From contig CAZCFT010000060.1 in assembly GCA_964498015.1 (NCBI GenBank), positions 1-15,542 of the forward strand: 15,542 nucleotides of DNA, written 5' to 3'. Below, one piece after another: positions 1 through 6,386 of this stretch. The stretch comes from CAWEZN01 sp964498015. GTDB taxonomy: Bacteria > Zixibacteria > MSB-5A5 > GN15 > PGXB01. How positions within the stretch are numbered: the first letter of the stretch is position 1; each line of letters begins with the position of its first letter. Made by a program: the position numbers and the translations under genes. Below the pieces are notes generated by a model, which had not been told where the DNA came from, ran no database searches, and was given only the letters and a program-made list of their open reading frames with translations.

Positions 1-9
1 ACAATGAAC

Positions 10-38
10 TTGACATGCGGCTCCATTATATGTATTTT
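10..38 (+). promoter_or_regulatory. Putative sigma-70 promoter of asnA
   Basis: A perfect -35 hexamer TTGACA (10-15) is followed after 17 bases by TATTTT (33-38), which matches four of six bases of the -10 consensus. Transcription would begin near 45, giving a leader of about 35 nt before asnA. A second AT-rich element, TATTAT at 51-56, lacks a good -35 partner. The call rests on hexamer match and spacing only. Confidence 0.45.
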
Positions 39-79
39 TTGCTCCAGCTTTATTATACCGTAAGGAGGATTAAGATATT

Positions 80-1207
80 ATGGCCGATAAGAAAGCAGAT
101 TTGGCTGGACCGGGCATCAGCACATACGAAGAAGTAGAGAAAATTCTGCCGACTGACTATGCGCCTCTGCTCAACCGTCTGGACACTCAACGCGCGCTCA
201 GCGCCATCAAACGTTACATCGAAGATAATTTGTCCAGGGAACTAAACCTGACTATGGTTCAGGTGCCGCTGATTGTCGATCGCGAAAGTGGCGTCAATGA
301 TTATTTGGATCGCGATGGTTCCCGCACGCCGGTGGAATTTCCCTGCGGTCTGGGGATTGACCCGCGCATCACGGCTCAGGTGGTTCAGGCCGCGACCAAG
401 TGGAAACGGATGGCTCTGGCGCAATTTGATTGCAAGGTCGGCGAGGGTATATGCACCGACATGCGGGCGGTCCGAAAGGATTATTTCCTTGATCATGACC
501 ACAGTTCTTATGTCGATCAGTGGGATTGGGAACGACGCATCACCGAAAAGGAACGGAATTTGGAATATCTGAAGGACACCGTCCGCAGGATATGGAAAGT
601 GATCCGGGGAGCCGGCAAGCGCTCCCAGGAGCTATTCCCCGCTCTGAAAAACCCCAAGTACCCGGATTTCCCCGAGGAGTTGACCTTCATTCATGCCGAA
701 GACCTCCTCGCCAAATATCCGGATCTTCCCCGCAAACAGAGAGAAACCAAGATACTCCAAGAGCATCCTGCGATCTTTATAATCGGGATCGGCTGGGTTC
801 TCAAGGATGGCTATCCGCATGAAATGCGGGCGGCCGACTACGATGACTGGGTTGTTCCTACCAACAAAGAAACCGGCAAAGATACCCACGGTCTGAATGG
901 AGATATTCTGGTCTGGAACCCCGTCACCAAGAGACGCCATGAACTAACATCGATGGGAATCCGTGTCACCAAGGAAACCATGAAACAGCAACTTAAAATA
1001 TCCGGACAGCTTGATTTCCTCAAGCTCCCCTACCATCAGGCGATTCTGAATGACCGGATTCCGCTTTCCATCGGAGGCGGCATCGGGCAAGCCCGTACCT
1101 ACATGTATTTGCTGAGGACCGCGCACCTCGGTGAGGTGACGGTTACTGTCTGGCCAAAACGGCTAAAAGAAATCTGTGTAAAGAAGAATATTCACGTCTT
1201 AGAATAG
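80..1207 (+). CDS. asnA: Aspartate-ammonia ligase (asparagine synthetase A)
   Basis: Makes asparagine from aspartate, ammonia and ATP in the cytoplasm; the family has a class II aminoacyl-tRNA synthetase-like fold. Recognisable AsnA blocks appear in order: TKWKR (106-110), the SSYVDQWDWER segment (142-152), AADYDDW (251-257), GLNGDILVWNPV (271-282), SMGIRV (291-296) and GGGIGQAR (332-339). At 375 residues it is longer than the roughly 330-residue E. coli enzyme, because of about 30 extra N-terminal residues and a small insertion near 185-200. The ATG at 80 follows a strong AAGGAGG (62-68) at a somewhat long spacing of 11 nt. The gene appears monocistronic, with its own promoter and a terminator at 1275-1306. 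Identification is firm. Confidence 0.96.
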   Translation: MADKKADLAGPGISTYEEVEKILPTDYAPLLNRLDTQRALSAIKRYIEDNLSRELNLTMVQVPLIVDRESGVNDYLDRDGSRTPVEFPCGLGIDPRITAQVVQAATKWKRMALAQFDCKVGEGICTDMRAVRKDYFLDHDHSSYVDQWDWERRITEKERNLEYLKDTVRRIWKVIRGAGKRSQELFPALKNPKYPDFPEELTFIHAEDLLAKYPDLPRKQRETKILQEHPAIFIIGIGWVLKDGYPHEMRAADYDDWVVPTNKETGKDTHGLNGDILVWNPVTKRRHELTSMGIRVTKETMKQQLKISGQLDFLKLPYHQAILNDRIPLSIGGGIGQARTYMYLLRTAHLGEVTVTVWPKRLKEICVKKNIHVLE

Positions 1208-1274
1208 GCAGAGAGTCGAGTTTGATGACGTATTGATTCAATCGCTCGTTAGACCGGCCGACAGTTTCAAATAT

Positions 1275-1306
1275 GGGTCAGGCGCAGTTCGCATCTGACC
1301 CATTTT
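1275..1306 (+). terminator. Probable intrinsic terminator after asnA
   Basis: A perfect 7-bp inverted repeat, GGGTCAG (1275-1281) with CTGACCC (1295-1301), is extended inward by GCG/CGC across a 2-nt bulge. A short T stretch (ATTTT) follows. The T tract is modest, so efficiency is uncertain. It lies about 70 nt after the asnA stop. Confidence 0.6.
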
Positions 1307-1338
1307 GGTTATCCAAATTAGGGAAAGGCGGAATTTGC

Positions 1339-1587
1339 ATGAATGGGAAAAATCATTTCCTCTTTCCCTCTGAAAATAAAGCAGTTCCAAATAGAAATAA
1401 ATTGATTTTTTTAAAGAATTTCCTTGCAATAAGTTTTGAACATAATTTTAATATCGCAATGCAGTTGCAGAATTATGAGGAAAAGAAGGTAATCGGCGAG
1501 TGGTTGGTTGACACTGCTGATTCAATGAAGAAAATAATAAAGGTAAAACAATCCTTTAAACCCCCTAAGTACAAAAGGAGGAACTAA
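1339..1587 (+). CDS. Small hypothetical protein upstream of the Lys-rich peptide
   Basis: An 82-residue protein I do not recognise. It is AT-rich compared with its neighbours, with a hydrophobic stretch LIFLKNFLAISF near 22-33 and a basic C-terminus (KPPKYKRRN). An in-frame ATG at 1273 would put the start inside the asnA terminator, so I chose the ATG at 1339, which follows a purine-rich AAAGGCGG (1324-1331). The stop codon shares one base with the next start (TAATG), pointing to translational coupling with the 29-residue Lys-rich peptide. No signal peptide or known motif is evident. It could be a chance open frame. The coupled downstream start is the best argument that it is translated. Confidence 0.45.
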   Translation: MNGKNHFLFPSENKAVPNRNKLIFLKNFLAISFEHNFNIAMQLQNYEEKKVIGEWLVDTADSMKKIIKVKQSFKPPKYKRRN

Positions 1588-1676
1588 TGCCTACTGCAAA
1601 GAAAACGGCCAAGAAGACAACCAAGAAGAAGACGGCCAAGAAGACAGCTAAGAAGCCGGCAAAGAAGAAATGCTAG
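1587..1676 (+). CDS. 29-residue Lys/Ala/Thr-rich histone H1-like peptide
   Basis: A very short frame starting at ATG 1587, preceded by AAAAGGAGGA (1573-1582), one of the best ribosome-binding sites in the window, at 4-5 nt spacing. The peptide is almost entirely Lys, Thr, Ala and Pro, built from AKK/TAKK units and ending KKKC. Composition and repeat unit match the N-terminal tail of the SWIB protein beginning 57 nt downstream. I infer a DNA-binding, nucleoid-associated tail like bacterial H1-like proteins. It might also be a remnant of a duplicated tail. The start overlaps the preceding stop by one base (TAATG). No other domain is present. Confidence 0.55.
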   Translation: MPTAKKTAKKTTKKKTAKKTAKKPAKKKC

Positions 1677-1732
1677 GCTACATAGCGGAAATCAATAACA
1701 CCTTTATCCCCTGAGGTACACAGGAGGAAATG

Positions 1733-2098
1733 ATGCCCGTTAAGAAGGCGGCTAAGAAGAAAGCCCCAGCGAAAAAGAAAGCGGCAAAGAAACCGGCCAA
1801 GAAAAAAGCGGCCCCCAAGGCCAAGCCGGCTAAGAAGAAAACCGCCCGCAAACCAAATCCGGCCTTCATGAAACCCATGCAGCCGGATATGTCTCTTGCG
1901 GCCGTGGTTGGAGACAAGCCTATGCCGCGGACTGAAATTACCAAGAAGCTTTGGGATTATATCAAGAAGAACAAGCTTCAGGATTCGGTCAACCGGAGAA
2001 TGATCAACGCGGACGACAATTTGAAGGATGTCTTCGGTGGCAAGAAGCAGGTCAGCATGTTCGAAATGACCAAGCTGGTCTCAAAGCATATGAAGTAA
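1733..2098 (+). CDS. SWIB/MDM2-domain protein with Lys/Ala-rich tail
   Basis: Residues 1-40 are a low-complexity Lys/Ala/Pro tail like histone H1 C-termini and bacterial H1-like proteins. Residues about 42-121 form a SWIB/MDM2 domain: an NPAFMKPMQPD entry, PRTEITKKLWDYIKKNKLQD, then NADDNLKDVFGGKKQVSMFEM and a final amphipathic helix. SWIB domains belong to eukaryotic chromatin remodellers and also occur in some bacteria, notably chlamydiae. The likely role is nucleoid organisation, with the tail contacting DNA; this is inference. Two adjacent ATGs occur at 1730 and 1733. The second sits 5 nt after AGGAGG (1722-1727), the first only 2 nt, so I chose 1733 (121 residues). A strong terminator follows. 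Confidence 0.88.
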   Translation: MPVKKAAKKKAPAKKKAAKKPAKKKAAPKAKPAKKKTARKPNPAFMKPMQPDMSLAAVVGDKPMPRTEITKKLWDYIKKNKLQDSVNRRMINADDNLKDVFGGKKQVSMFEMTKLVSKHMK

Positions 2099-2121
2099 AA
2101 TTCAGCGCTTGCCTAAATAAG

Positions 2122-2149
2122 AGGTCAGGTCTTCGCCTGACCTTTTTTT
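2122..2149 (+). terminator. Intrinsic terminator after the SWIB gene
   Basis: Perfect 8-bp stem AGGTCAGG (2122-2129) / CCTGACCT (2136-2143), a 6-nt TCTTCG loop, then an uninterrupted T tract to 2149. It lies 24 nt after the SWIB stop. A textbook Rho-independent terminator. Confidence 0.93.
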
Positions 2150-2196
2150 ATTGTGCCATTTGTTTCCCAGAATCTCGTCGGGGCCTGTCCCGAAAA

Positions 2197-2247
2197 TTGT
2201 GATTCATGTGATTTAACTATAATCATTATCACTTGAAATGGTGTGAT
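2197..2247 (+). promoter_or_regulatory. Putative promoter and operator of the sigma4-like/RHH cassette
   Basis: A perfect -10 TATAAT lies at 2218-2223; the best -35 candidate, TTGTGA (2197-2202), leaves only a 15-nt spacer. The hexamer TGTGAT occurs three times (2198-2203, 2207-2212, 2242-2247), and an inverted ATCACT lies at 2228-2233, so the copies flank the -10. This arrangement suits a regulator binding site, possibly for the downstream ribbon-helix-helix protein, but that link is inference. The leader to the ATG at 2306 would be about 75 nt. Confidence 0.4.
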
Positions 2248-2305
2248 GCCAATATGGTAGACATTCCATCCCTTTTCTTTTCTATTCGGGCAAAAAGGAA
2301 AGAGA

Positions 2306-2830
2306 ATGCCCCAAAGGAAAATCCTTACAAGAAATTGGCTGGTGGATATCGCCGCCGACCCGAAAAGCAAGATCCCTTTGCTCACCGATGAAGTATCTCC
2401 GCCCCCCAATTCCGAAATTGAGAACGCTGTCCGAACAGCCTTGGACAAGCTTCCTCCGCAAGAAAAGGAATTTGTCGAGCGGTATTTTTTTCAGGGGGAA
2501 TCATATCGTCAGATCGCCGAGGCTCTCAAAAAACGGAACAGCCGGATCGAGAGCTTGCATCGCATGGCGATACAGAAACTCAAGAAGCGTCTGGCCTCTT
2601 TCGTCAAAGAAAAATATGGAATAGAAATTGAACCAGACCTCAATTGCATTATTTGCATATCATCTAACCGCCGCAAAATAGATAGGCTGATTGATACGAA
2701 AAAAAATTCTGCCACTTGGAAATCAATCATAAGGACCCTTAGGGAGAAGTATCATATCAATATCAAGACACCGCAATTACTGATTGCCCATCAAAAATAT
2801 CACAGGGAGGATTACCAGAATGAAAAATGA
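2306..2830 (+). CDS. Sigma region 4-like HTH protein with C-terminal CxxC...HxxxH module
   Basis: A 174-residue predicted DNA-binding protein. Residues about 43-98 resemble the sigma factor region 4 helix-turn-helix: ALDKLPPQEKEFVERYF, then GESYRQIAEALKKRNSRIESLHRMAIQKLKKRL. There is no region 2, so it is not a complete sigma factor. Residues about 112-168 form a second unit with Cys114-x2-Cys117, an RRKIDRLI helix, a TWKSIIRTL helix and His162-x3-His166. From memory this resembles the short C-x2-C...ID...H-x3-H units seen in some phage and mobile-element DNA-binding proteins, and it could bind zinc. The ATG at 2306 follows AAGGA (2295-2299) at 6 nt. Its last 11 nt overlap the RHH gene. The target is unknown. 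Confidence 0.75.
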   Translation: MPQRKILTRNWLVDIAADPKSKIPLLTDEVSPPPNSEIENAVRTALDKLPPQEKEFVERYFFQGESYRQIAEALKKRNSRIESLHRMAIQKLKKRLASFVKEKYGIEIEPDLNCIICISSNRRKIDRLIDTKKNSATWKSIIRTLREKYHINIKTPQLLIAHQKYHREDYQNEK

Positions 2831-3071
2831 AACCATTCCAAAAACGCGCGGGGAACATTGCCTTAATCTGTTTGTCTCCTTTGAATTGAAGGAAAGACTT
2901 AGGACCCTCTCCGTAAAGTATGATCGAACTTTGGCCGATATGGTCAGGTCTGTTCTCAAAATAGGCATCCCAATGATGGAAGGGATTTCTGAATCCGAGG
3001 AAATGATGGTGAAAGAATACATTGAACTGTTTCGGAAGTTCAGGAAGATAAAAAACTTAAAGGAACTTTAA
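2820..3071 (+). CDS. Ribbon-helix-helix (RHH) family small regulator
   Basis: An 83-residue protein. Residues 14-55 fit the RHH DNA-binding fold: a short strand (CLNLFVSF), helix A (ELKERLRTLSVKYD), a turn (RTLADM) and helix B (VRSVLKIGIPMME). An acidic segment and a basic amphipathic tail (VKEYIELFRKFRKIKNLKEL) follow, perhaps for partner contact. The ATG at 2820 follows GGGAGG (2805-2810) at 9 nt; an in-frame ATG at 2784 has no such site. The start lies inside the end of the sigma4-like gene, an 11-nt overlap, so the two are probably co-translated. RHH proteins often repress their own operon or act as antitoxins. The partner here is not a recognisable toxin. I see no terminator before the lpxC promoter. 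Confidence 0.72.
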   Translation: MKNETIPKTRGEHCLNLFVSFELKERLRTLSVKYDRTLADMVRSVLKIGIPMMEGISESEEMMVKEYIELFRKFRKIKNLKEL

Positions 3072-3098
3072 GCGCCTTATGATATTAGCATTTTCCCC

Positions 3099-3127
3099 TT
3101 GATATGAAGATATATAATTTGTATAAT
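3099..3127 (+). promoter_or_regulatory. Sigma-70 type promoter of the lipid A operon
   Basis: TTGATA (3099-3104, five of six consensus bases), a 17-nt spacer, and a perfect TATAAT (3122-3127). Transcription would begin near 3134, only about 14 nt before the lpxC ATG at 3148. AAGGA (3138-3142) lies within that short leader. This is the best promoter in the window and fits constitutive expression of an essential operon. Confidence 0.8.
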
Positions 3128-3147
3128 CTTGCCCAGCAAGGACAATC

Positions 3148-4539
3148 ATGTTCGAAAAACAGAGAACCATAAAAAATCCCATATCCTTAGAGGGTATCGG
3201 CCTTCACACCGGCAATCTAACCCGCATCACTTTCAACCCGGCGCCGCCCGATAGCGGCGTGAAATTTACCCGCTCCAACCTCCCGGGCAAACCTTCAGTC
3301 CGGGCCGACATTGACCATGTGGTTGATATTTCACGGGGCACGACTCTTGGTAATGGCGACGCAAAAGTCTATACAGTCGAACATGTGCTGGCCGCAGTCT
3401 CGGGACTTCAGATCGATAATCTTAACATTGAAGTGGAATCAAATGAACCTCCGGTAGGGGATGGCTCAGCTTTGCCCTTTGTGGAAAAACTCCTTGAGGC
3501 GGGCATTGAATCCCAGAATGCCGATCGTCAATACCTCGTGATAGACACTACCCTCTCCTATTCTGAATCGGATCGCTCGGTCGATATTGTGGTTACGCCT
3601 GCGGATACTTTCCGCATTACTTTCATGATAGACTATAAAAATCCGGCCCTTGGAACCCAATACACAACTCTTATTGATCTTGATACAGAATTTGTCAAAG
3701 AATTTGCGCCGGCGAGGACATTTTGCTTCCTCTCGGAAATCGAAATGCTGAAAAACCAGGGACTAATCAAAGGCGGGGGACTTCAAAATGCTATCGTCAT
3801 TTATGATTCAGACCTCGGACAGGTCGAGGTTGACCGGATTCGCAAAGTACTGAACCTCAAGGATGAGGCTTTTGTCGGCAAGACCGGAATTATAAACGAC
3901 ATCCCTCTTCGGTTTCCCAACGAGCCGGTTCGGCATAAGGCATTGGATTTAATAGGCGACCTTTTTCTTATAGGCGTGCCCATCAAGGGTCACATTCTTG
4001 CCGCCCGCTCCGGTCACAAAGCAAATGTAGCGTTAGTCAGGCAGATTAAATCTCTATATGATAAGAAAAAGCTCGCCGGCAAGTATCAAACGCCAAATGG
4101 CGGACCATTTTTGGATATCGGAGGCATTATGAAAATAATGCCGCATCGGTACCCATTCCTCTTGATAGACAGGGTCCTTGACCTCGAACCGGAAAAACGG
4201 GTGATCGCCATCAAGAACGTCACTTTCAACGAACCATTTTTTCAGGGGCATTTCCCCGGTCGCCCAATTATGCCGGGAGTCTTGATTATCGAGGCGATGG
4301 CTCAGGCCGGCGGCATACTGCTTCTCAAGGCGGTGCCGGAACCGCAGAAAAAACTGGTCTATTTCATATCTATGGATAATGTCAAATTCCGCCGCTTGGT
4401 TGTCCCCGGAGATACGCTCCGCTTCGAATTGGAGATGCTTGCTTTCAGGCGCAATACCTGCAAAATGCGAGGCAAAGGATTTGTCGGCGAAAATATCGTC
4501 GCTGAAGCGGAGTTGATGGCTATGGTGGTTGACCGTTGA
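3148..4539 (+). CDS. lpxC-fabZ: Bifunctional LpxC-FabZ: UDP-3-O-acyl-GlcNAc deacetylase / 3-hydroxyacyl-ACP dehydratase
   Basis: A 463-residue fusion. Residues 1-305 are LpxC, the zinc deacetylase committing UDP-3-O-acyl-GlcNAc to lipid A. The EH of TVEHVLAA gives Glu78 and zinc ligand His79; HKALD supplies zinc ligands His263 and Asp267; SGHKAN gives His290, the equivalent of catalytic E. coli His265. Residues about 320-463 are FabZ, which dehydrates 3-hydroxyacyl-ACP in fatty acid synthesis: catalytic His333 in MPHRYPF and Glu382 in FPGRPIMPGVLIIEAMAQ. Both active sites look intact. The joint enzyme competes with LpxA for 3-hydroxyacyl-ACP, so fusing the activities may balance lipid A and phospholipid. 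Such fusions are typical of Bacteroidetes and some other FCB lineages. First gene of the operon; its TGA overlaps the TTG start of lpxA. Confidence 0.97.
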   Translation: MFEKQRTIKNPISLEGIGLHTGNLTRITFNPAPPDSGVKFTRSNLPGKPSVRADIDHVVDISRGTTLGNGDAKVYTVEHVLAAVSGLQIDNLNIEVESNEPPVGDGSALPFVEKLLEAGIESQNADRQYLVIDTTLSYSESDRSVDIVVTPADTFRITFMIDYKNPALGTQYTTLIDLDTEFVKEFAPARTFCFLSEIEMLKNQGLIKGGGLQNAIVIYDSDLGQVEVDRIRKVLNLKDEAFVGKTGIINDIPLRFPNEPVRHKALDLIGDLFLIGVPIKGHILAARSGHKANVALVRQIKSLYDKKKLAGKYQTPNGGPFLDIGGIMKIMPHRYPFLLIDRVLDLEPEKRVIAIKNVTFNEPFFQGHFPGRPIMPGVLIIEAMAQAGGILLLKAVPEPQKKLVYFISMDNVKFRRLVVPGDTLRFELEMLAFRRNTCKMRGKGFVGENIVAEAELMAMVVDR

Positions 4540-5309
4540 ACCAGATTCATGATACTGCCATAATAGACAGTAGGGCCGAATTAGGCGACAATATCAAAAT
4601 TGGCCCCCATACTATTGTTGAACCTGAAGCCAAAATTGGCGACAACGCGACAATCGGGGCTAATTGCCTGATAGCCTCTTATGCGGAGCTAAGAAAAAAT
4701 GTAACGATCTTTCATGGCGCCGTTCTGGGGACAGTACCGCAGGATTTGAAATTCGGCGGCGAAAAGACCCGGCTGGTAATTGGCGAGGGAACTACTATCC
4801 GCGAATATGCCATGCTTAACCGCGGCACCATCCAGCATGGAGAAACTACGATCGGCAAAAACTGCCTTCTGATGGCCTATTCCCATGTGGCGCACGATTG
4901 CGTTATTGGCGATAATGTCATATTGGTCAATGCCGTGAATCTTGCCGGACATATAGAAATTGGCGATTATGCCATCATTGGAGGGGTCGTGCCGGTGCAC
5001 CAGTTTGTCAAAATCGGCGCTCATTCAATGATTGGCGGCGGCTTTCGGGTGCAACAGGATGTTTGCCCTTATTCGCTGGTAGCCGGTTATCCGCTCAAAG
5101 TTATCGGTCTAAATAGCATTGGCCTCCGTCGGCGGGGATTTGCAAAAGAGACAATCGACTTGCTCGAAAAAGCCTTCAAGATCCTATTTTTCTCAGGACT
5201 CAATACCTCGCAGGCGGTGGAAAAAATCAGTTCAGAGCTGAACCTGATTGATGAAATTGGACTCATTCTTGATTTTCTCAAAGCCTCGACCCGGGGAATT
5301 GTCAAATAG
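4536..5309 (+). CDS. lpxA: UDP-GlcNAc (or GlcNAc3N) acyltransferase
   Basis: Transfers a 3-hydroxyacyl chain from ACP to the 3-position of UDP-GlcNAc (or its 3-amino analogue), the first lipid A step. 257 residues against 262 in E. coli. The N-terminal two thirds are left-handed beta-helix hexapeptide repeats (IGDNATIGANC and similar). SHVAHDC gives catalytic His120 (E. coli His125), with His117, His139 and His155 matching His122, His144 and His160. Gly168 matches the E. coli Gly173 chain-length position, hinting at a longer acyl chain. The C-terminal helical part ends in FLKASTRGIVK. The start is TTG at 4536, overlapping the lpxC-fabZ stop (TTGA), so translation is probably coupled; the nearest ATG is out of frame. 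A 66-nt gap follows. Confidence 0.96.
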   Translation: MNQIHDTAIIDSRAELGDNIKIGPHTIVEPEAKIGDNATIGANCLIASYAELRKNVTIFHGAVLGTVPQDLKFGGEKTRLVIGEGTTIREYAMLNRGTIQHGETTIGKNCLLMAYSHVAHDCVIGDNVILVNAVNLAGHIEIGDYAIIGGVVPVHQFVKIGAHSMIGGGFRVQQDVCPYSLVAGYPLKVIGLNSIGLRRRGFAKETIDLLEKAFKILFFSGLNTSQAVEKISSELNLIDEIGLILDFLKASTRGIVK

Positions 5310-5375
5310 GGCAGAATCGTTGACCGGCCGTCTGATTGAGAGAAGACCCCATTTCTCTAAGGACAACGACATAAT

Positions 5376-6353
5376 ATGAATAAAATAAAAACTGCAGTCA
5401 TTGGCGTCGGCCATTTGGGAAAACATCATGCGCGATGGTACAAAAACATCAAAGAGGCGGAGTTGGTGGGCGTTTATGATGTCGATCAGGACAAGTGTCG
5501 GCAGGTTGCCTTGGAATGGGGGGTGACCGCATTCTCTGATATCTCAGAGATATTCGGAAAAATCGAGGCGGCTTCGATCGCCGTCCCGACTAATGCTCAT
5601 TTTTCGGTCGCAAGCGAATTTCTTAAAGAAAAAATTCACTGCCTTATCGAGAAACCGATAACCGCTACCTTTGGGGAAGCTGAAACGCTCATGAATCTGG
5701 CCAAGAAAAATAATGTCACTCTTGCCGTCGGACATATCGAACGATTCAACCCGGCCGTTCAAGCCCTGAAAAAATATGACATTCGTCCCCGCTTCATCGA
5801 GGCGCATCGTCTTGCTTCTTTTGACCCGCGCGGCGCTGATGTTGCCGTCATACTGGACCTGATGATTCACGACATCGAGCTTTCGTTGCATCTCGTGAAA
5901 TCGAAAGTCGGCAAAATAGAGGCTTCCGCCGTGGCAGTTATCTCGGAAACCGCCGATATTGCCAACGCACGGCTAACTTTTGAGAATGGAACTGTGGCTA
6001 ATCTGACTGCCAGCAGAATCTCCCTTCGCCCTATGAGAAAGCTCCGAATCTTCCAGAAATCGGGGTATTTCTCGCTTGACCTTGCTGAAAAGCAGGCCGA
6101 TATCTACCGCCTTGCCGATGAGCGCCCCAGGGATGATGAAGGAATGAGATTTCCATTGGGAAAATCAGGCAAAGACATCATTTATAAAAAAGCCGGCAAT
6201 AAAGATGAGGATATGCTCGGAATGGAACTGACTGATTTTCTACTGGCCATAAAGATGGACCGTCCGCCCGAGGTCACCGCCGAATCGGCGGTGGAAGCCC
6301 TGAGAGTCGCGATCGAAATCGAAAAAATCGGTCTGAGCGGCATTGATGCTTAA
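5376..6353 (+). CDS. Gfo/Idh/MocA family dehydrogenase, GnnA-like
   Basis: A 325-residue NAD(P)-dependent sugar oxidoreductase. The Rossmann motif is GVGHLG (10-15), followed by an acidic D35/D37 region for the adenosine ribose; EKP (92-94) carries the family catalytic Lys93; GHIERFNPA spans 119-127; DLMIHD (161-166) carries the usual catalytic His165. It sits between lpxA and lpxB, where gnnA lies in Acidithiobacillus ferrooxidans and related operons. GnnA oxidises UDP-GlcNAc at C3 ahead of GnnB transamination. No GnnB aminotransferase is present here, so the substrate is open. The 66-nt gap before it holds a 6-bp hairpin (AGAGAA 5339-5344 / TTCTCT 5353-5358) directly upstream of AAGGA (5359-5363). 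The ATG at 5376 is 12 nt from that site. Confidence 0.88.
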   Translation: MNKIKTAVIGVGHLGKHHARWYKNIKEAELVGVYDVDQDKCRQVALEWGVTAFSDISEIFGKIEAASIAVPTNAHFSVASEFLKEKIHCLIEKPITATFGEAETLMNLAKKNNVTLAVGHIERFNPAVQALKKYDIRPRFIEAHRLASFDPRGADVAVILDLMIHDIELSLHLVKSKVGKIEASAVAVISETADIANARLTFENGTVANLTASRISLRPMRKLRIFQKSGYFSLDLAEKQADIYRLADERPRDDEGMRFPLGKSGKDIIYKKAGNKDEDMLGMELTDFLLAIKMDRPPEVTAESAVEALRVAIEIEKIGLSGIDA

Positions 6354-6386
6354 TCTGCCGACCACATGAGTAATAAAGGGGAGGCA

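Noticed and set aside
242..1126. Several minus- and plus-strand open frames inside asnA
   Set aside because: All are out-of-frame shadows of a confidently identified full-length gene, without ribosome sites or motifs.
5300..5323. GTCAA ... TTGAC inverted pair at the end of lpxA
   Set aside because: The spacing fits the repeat, but the inner GCC/GGC stem is absent and the left half encodes the conserved LpxA C-terminus.
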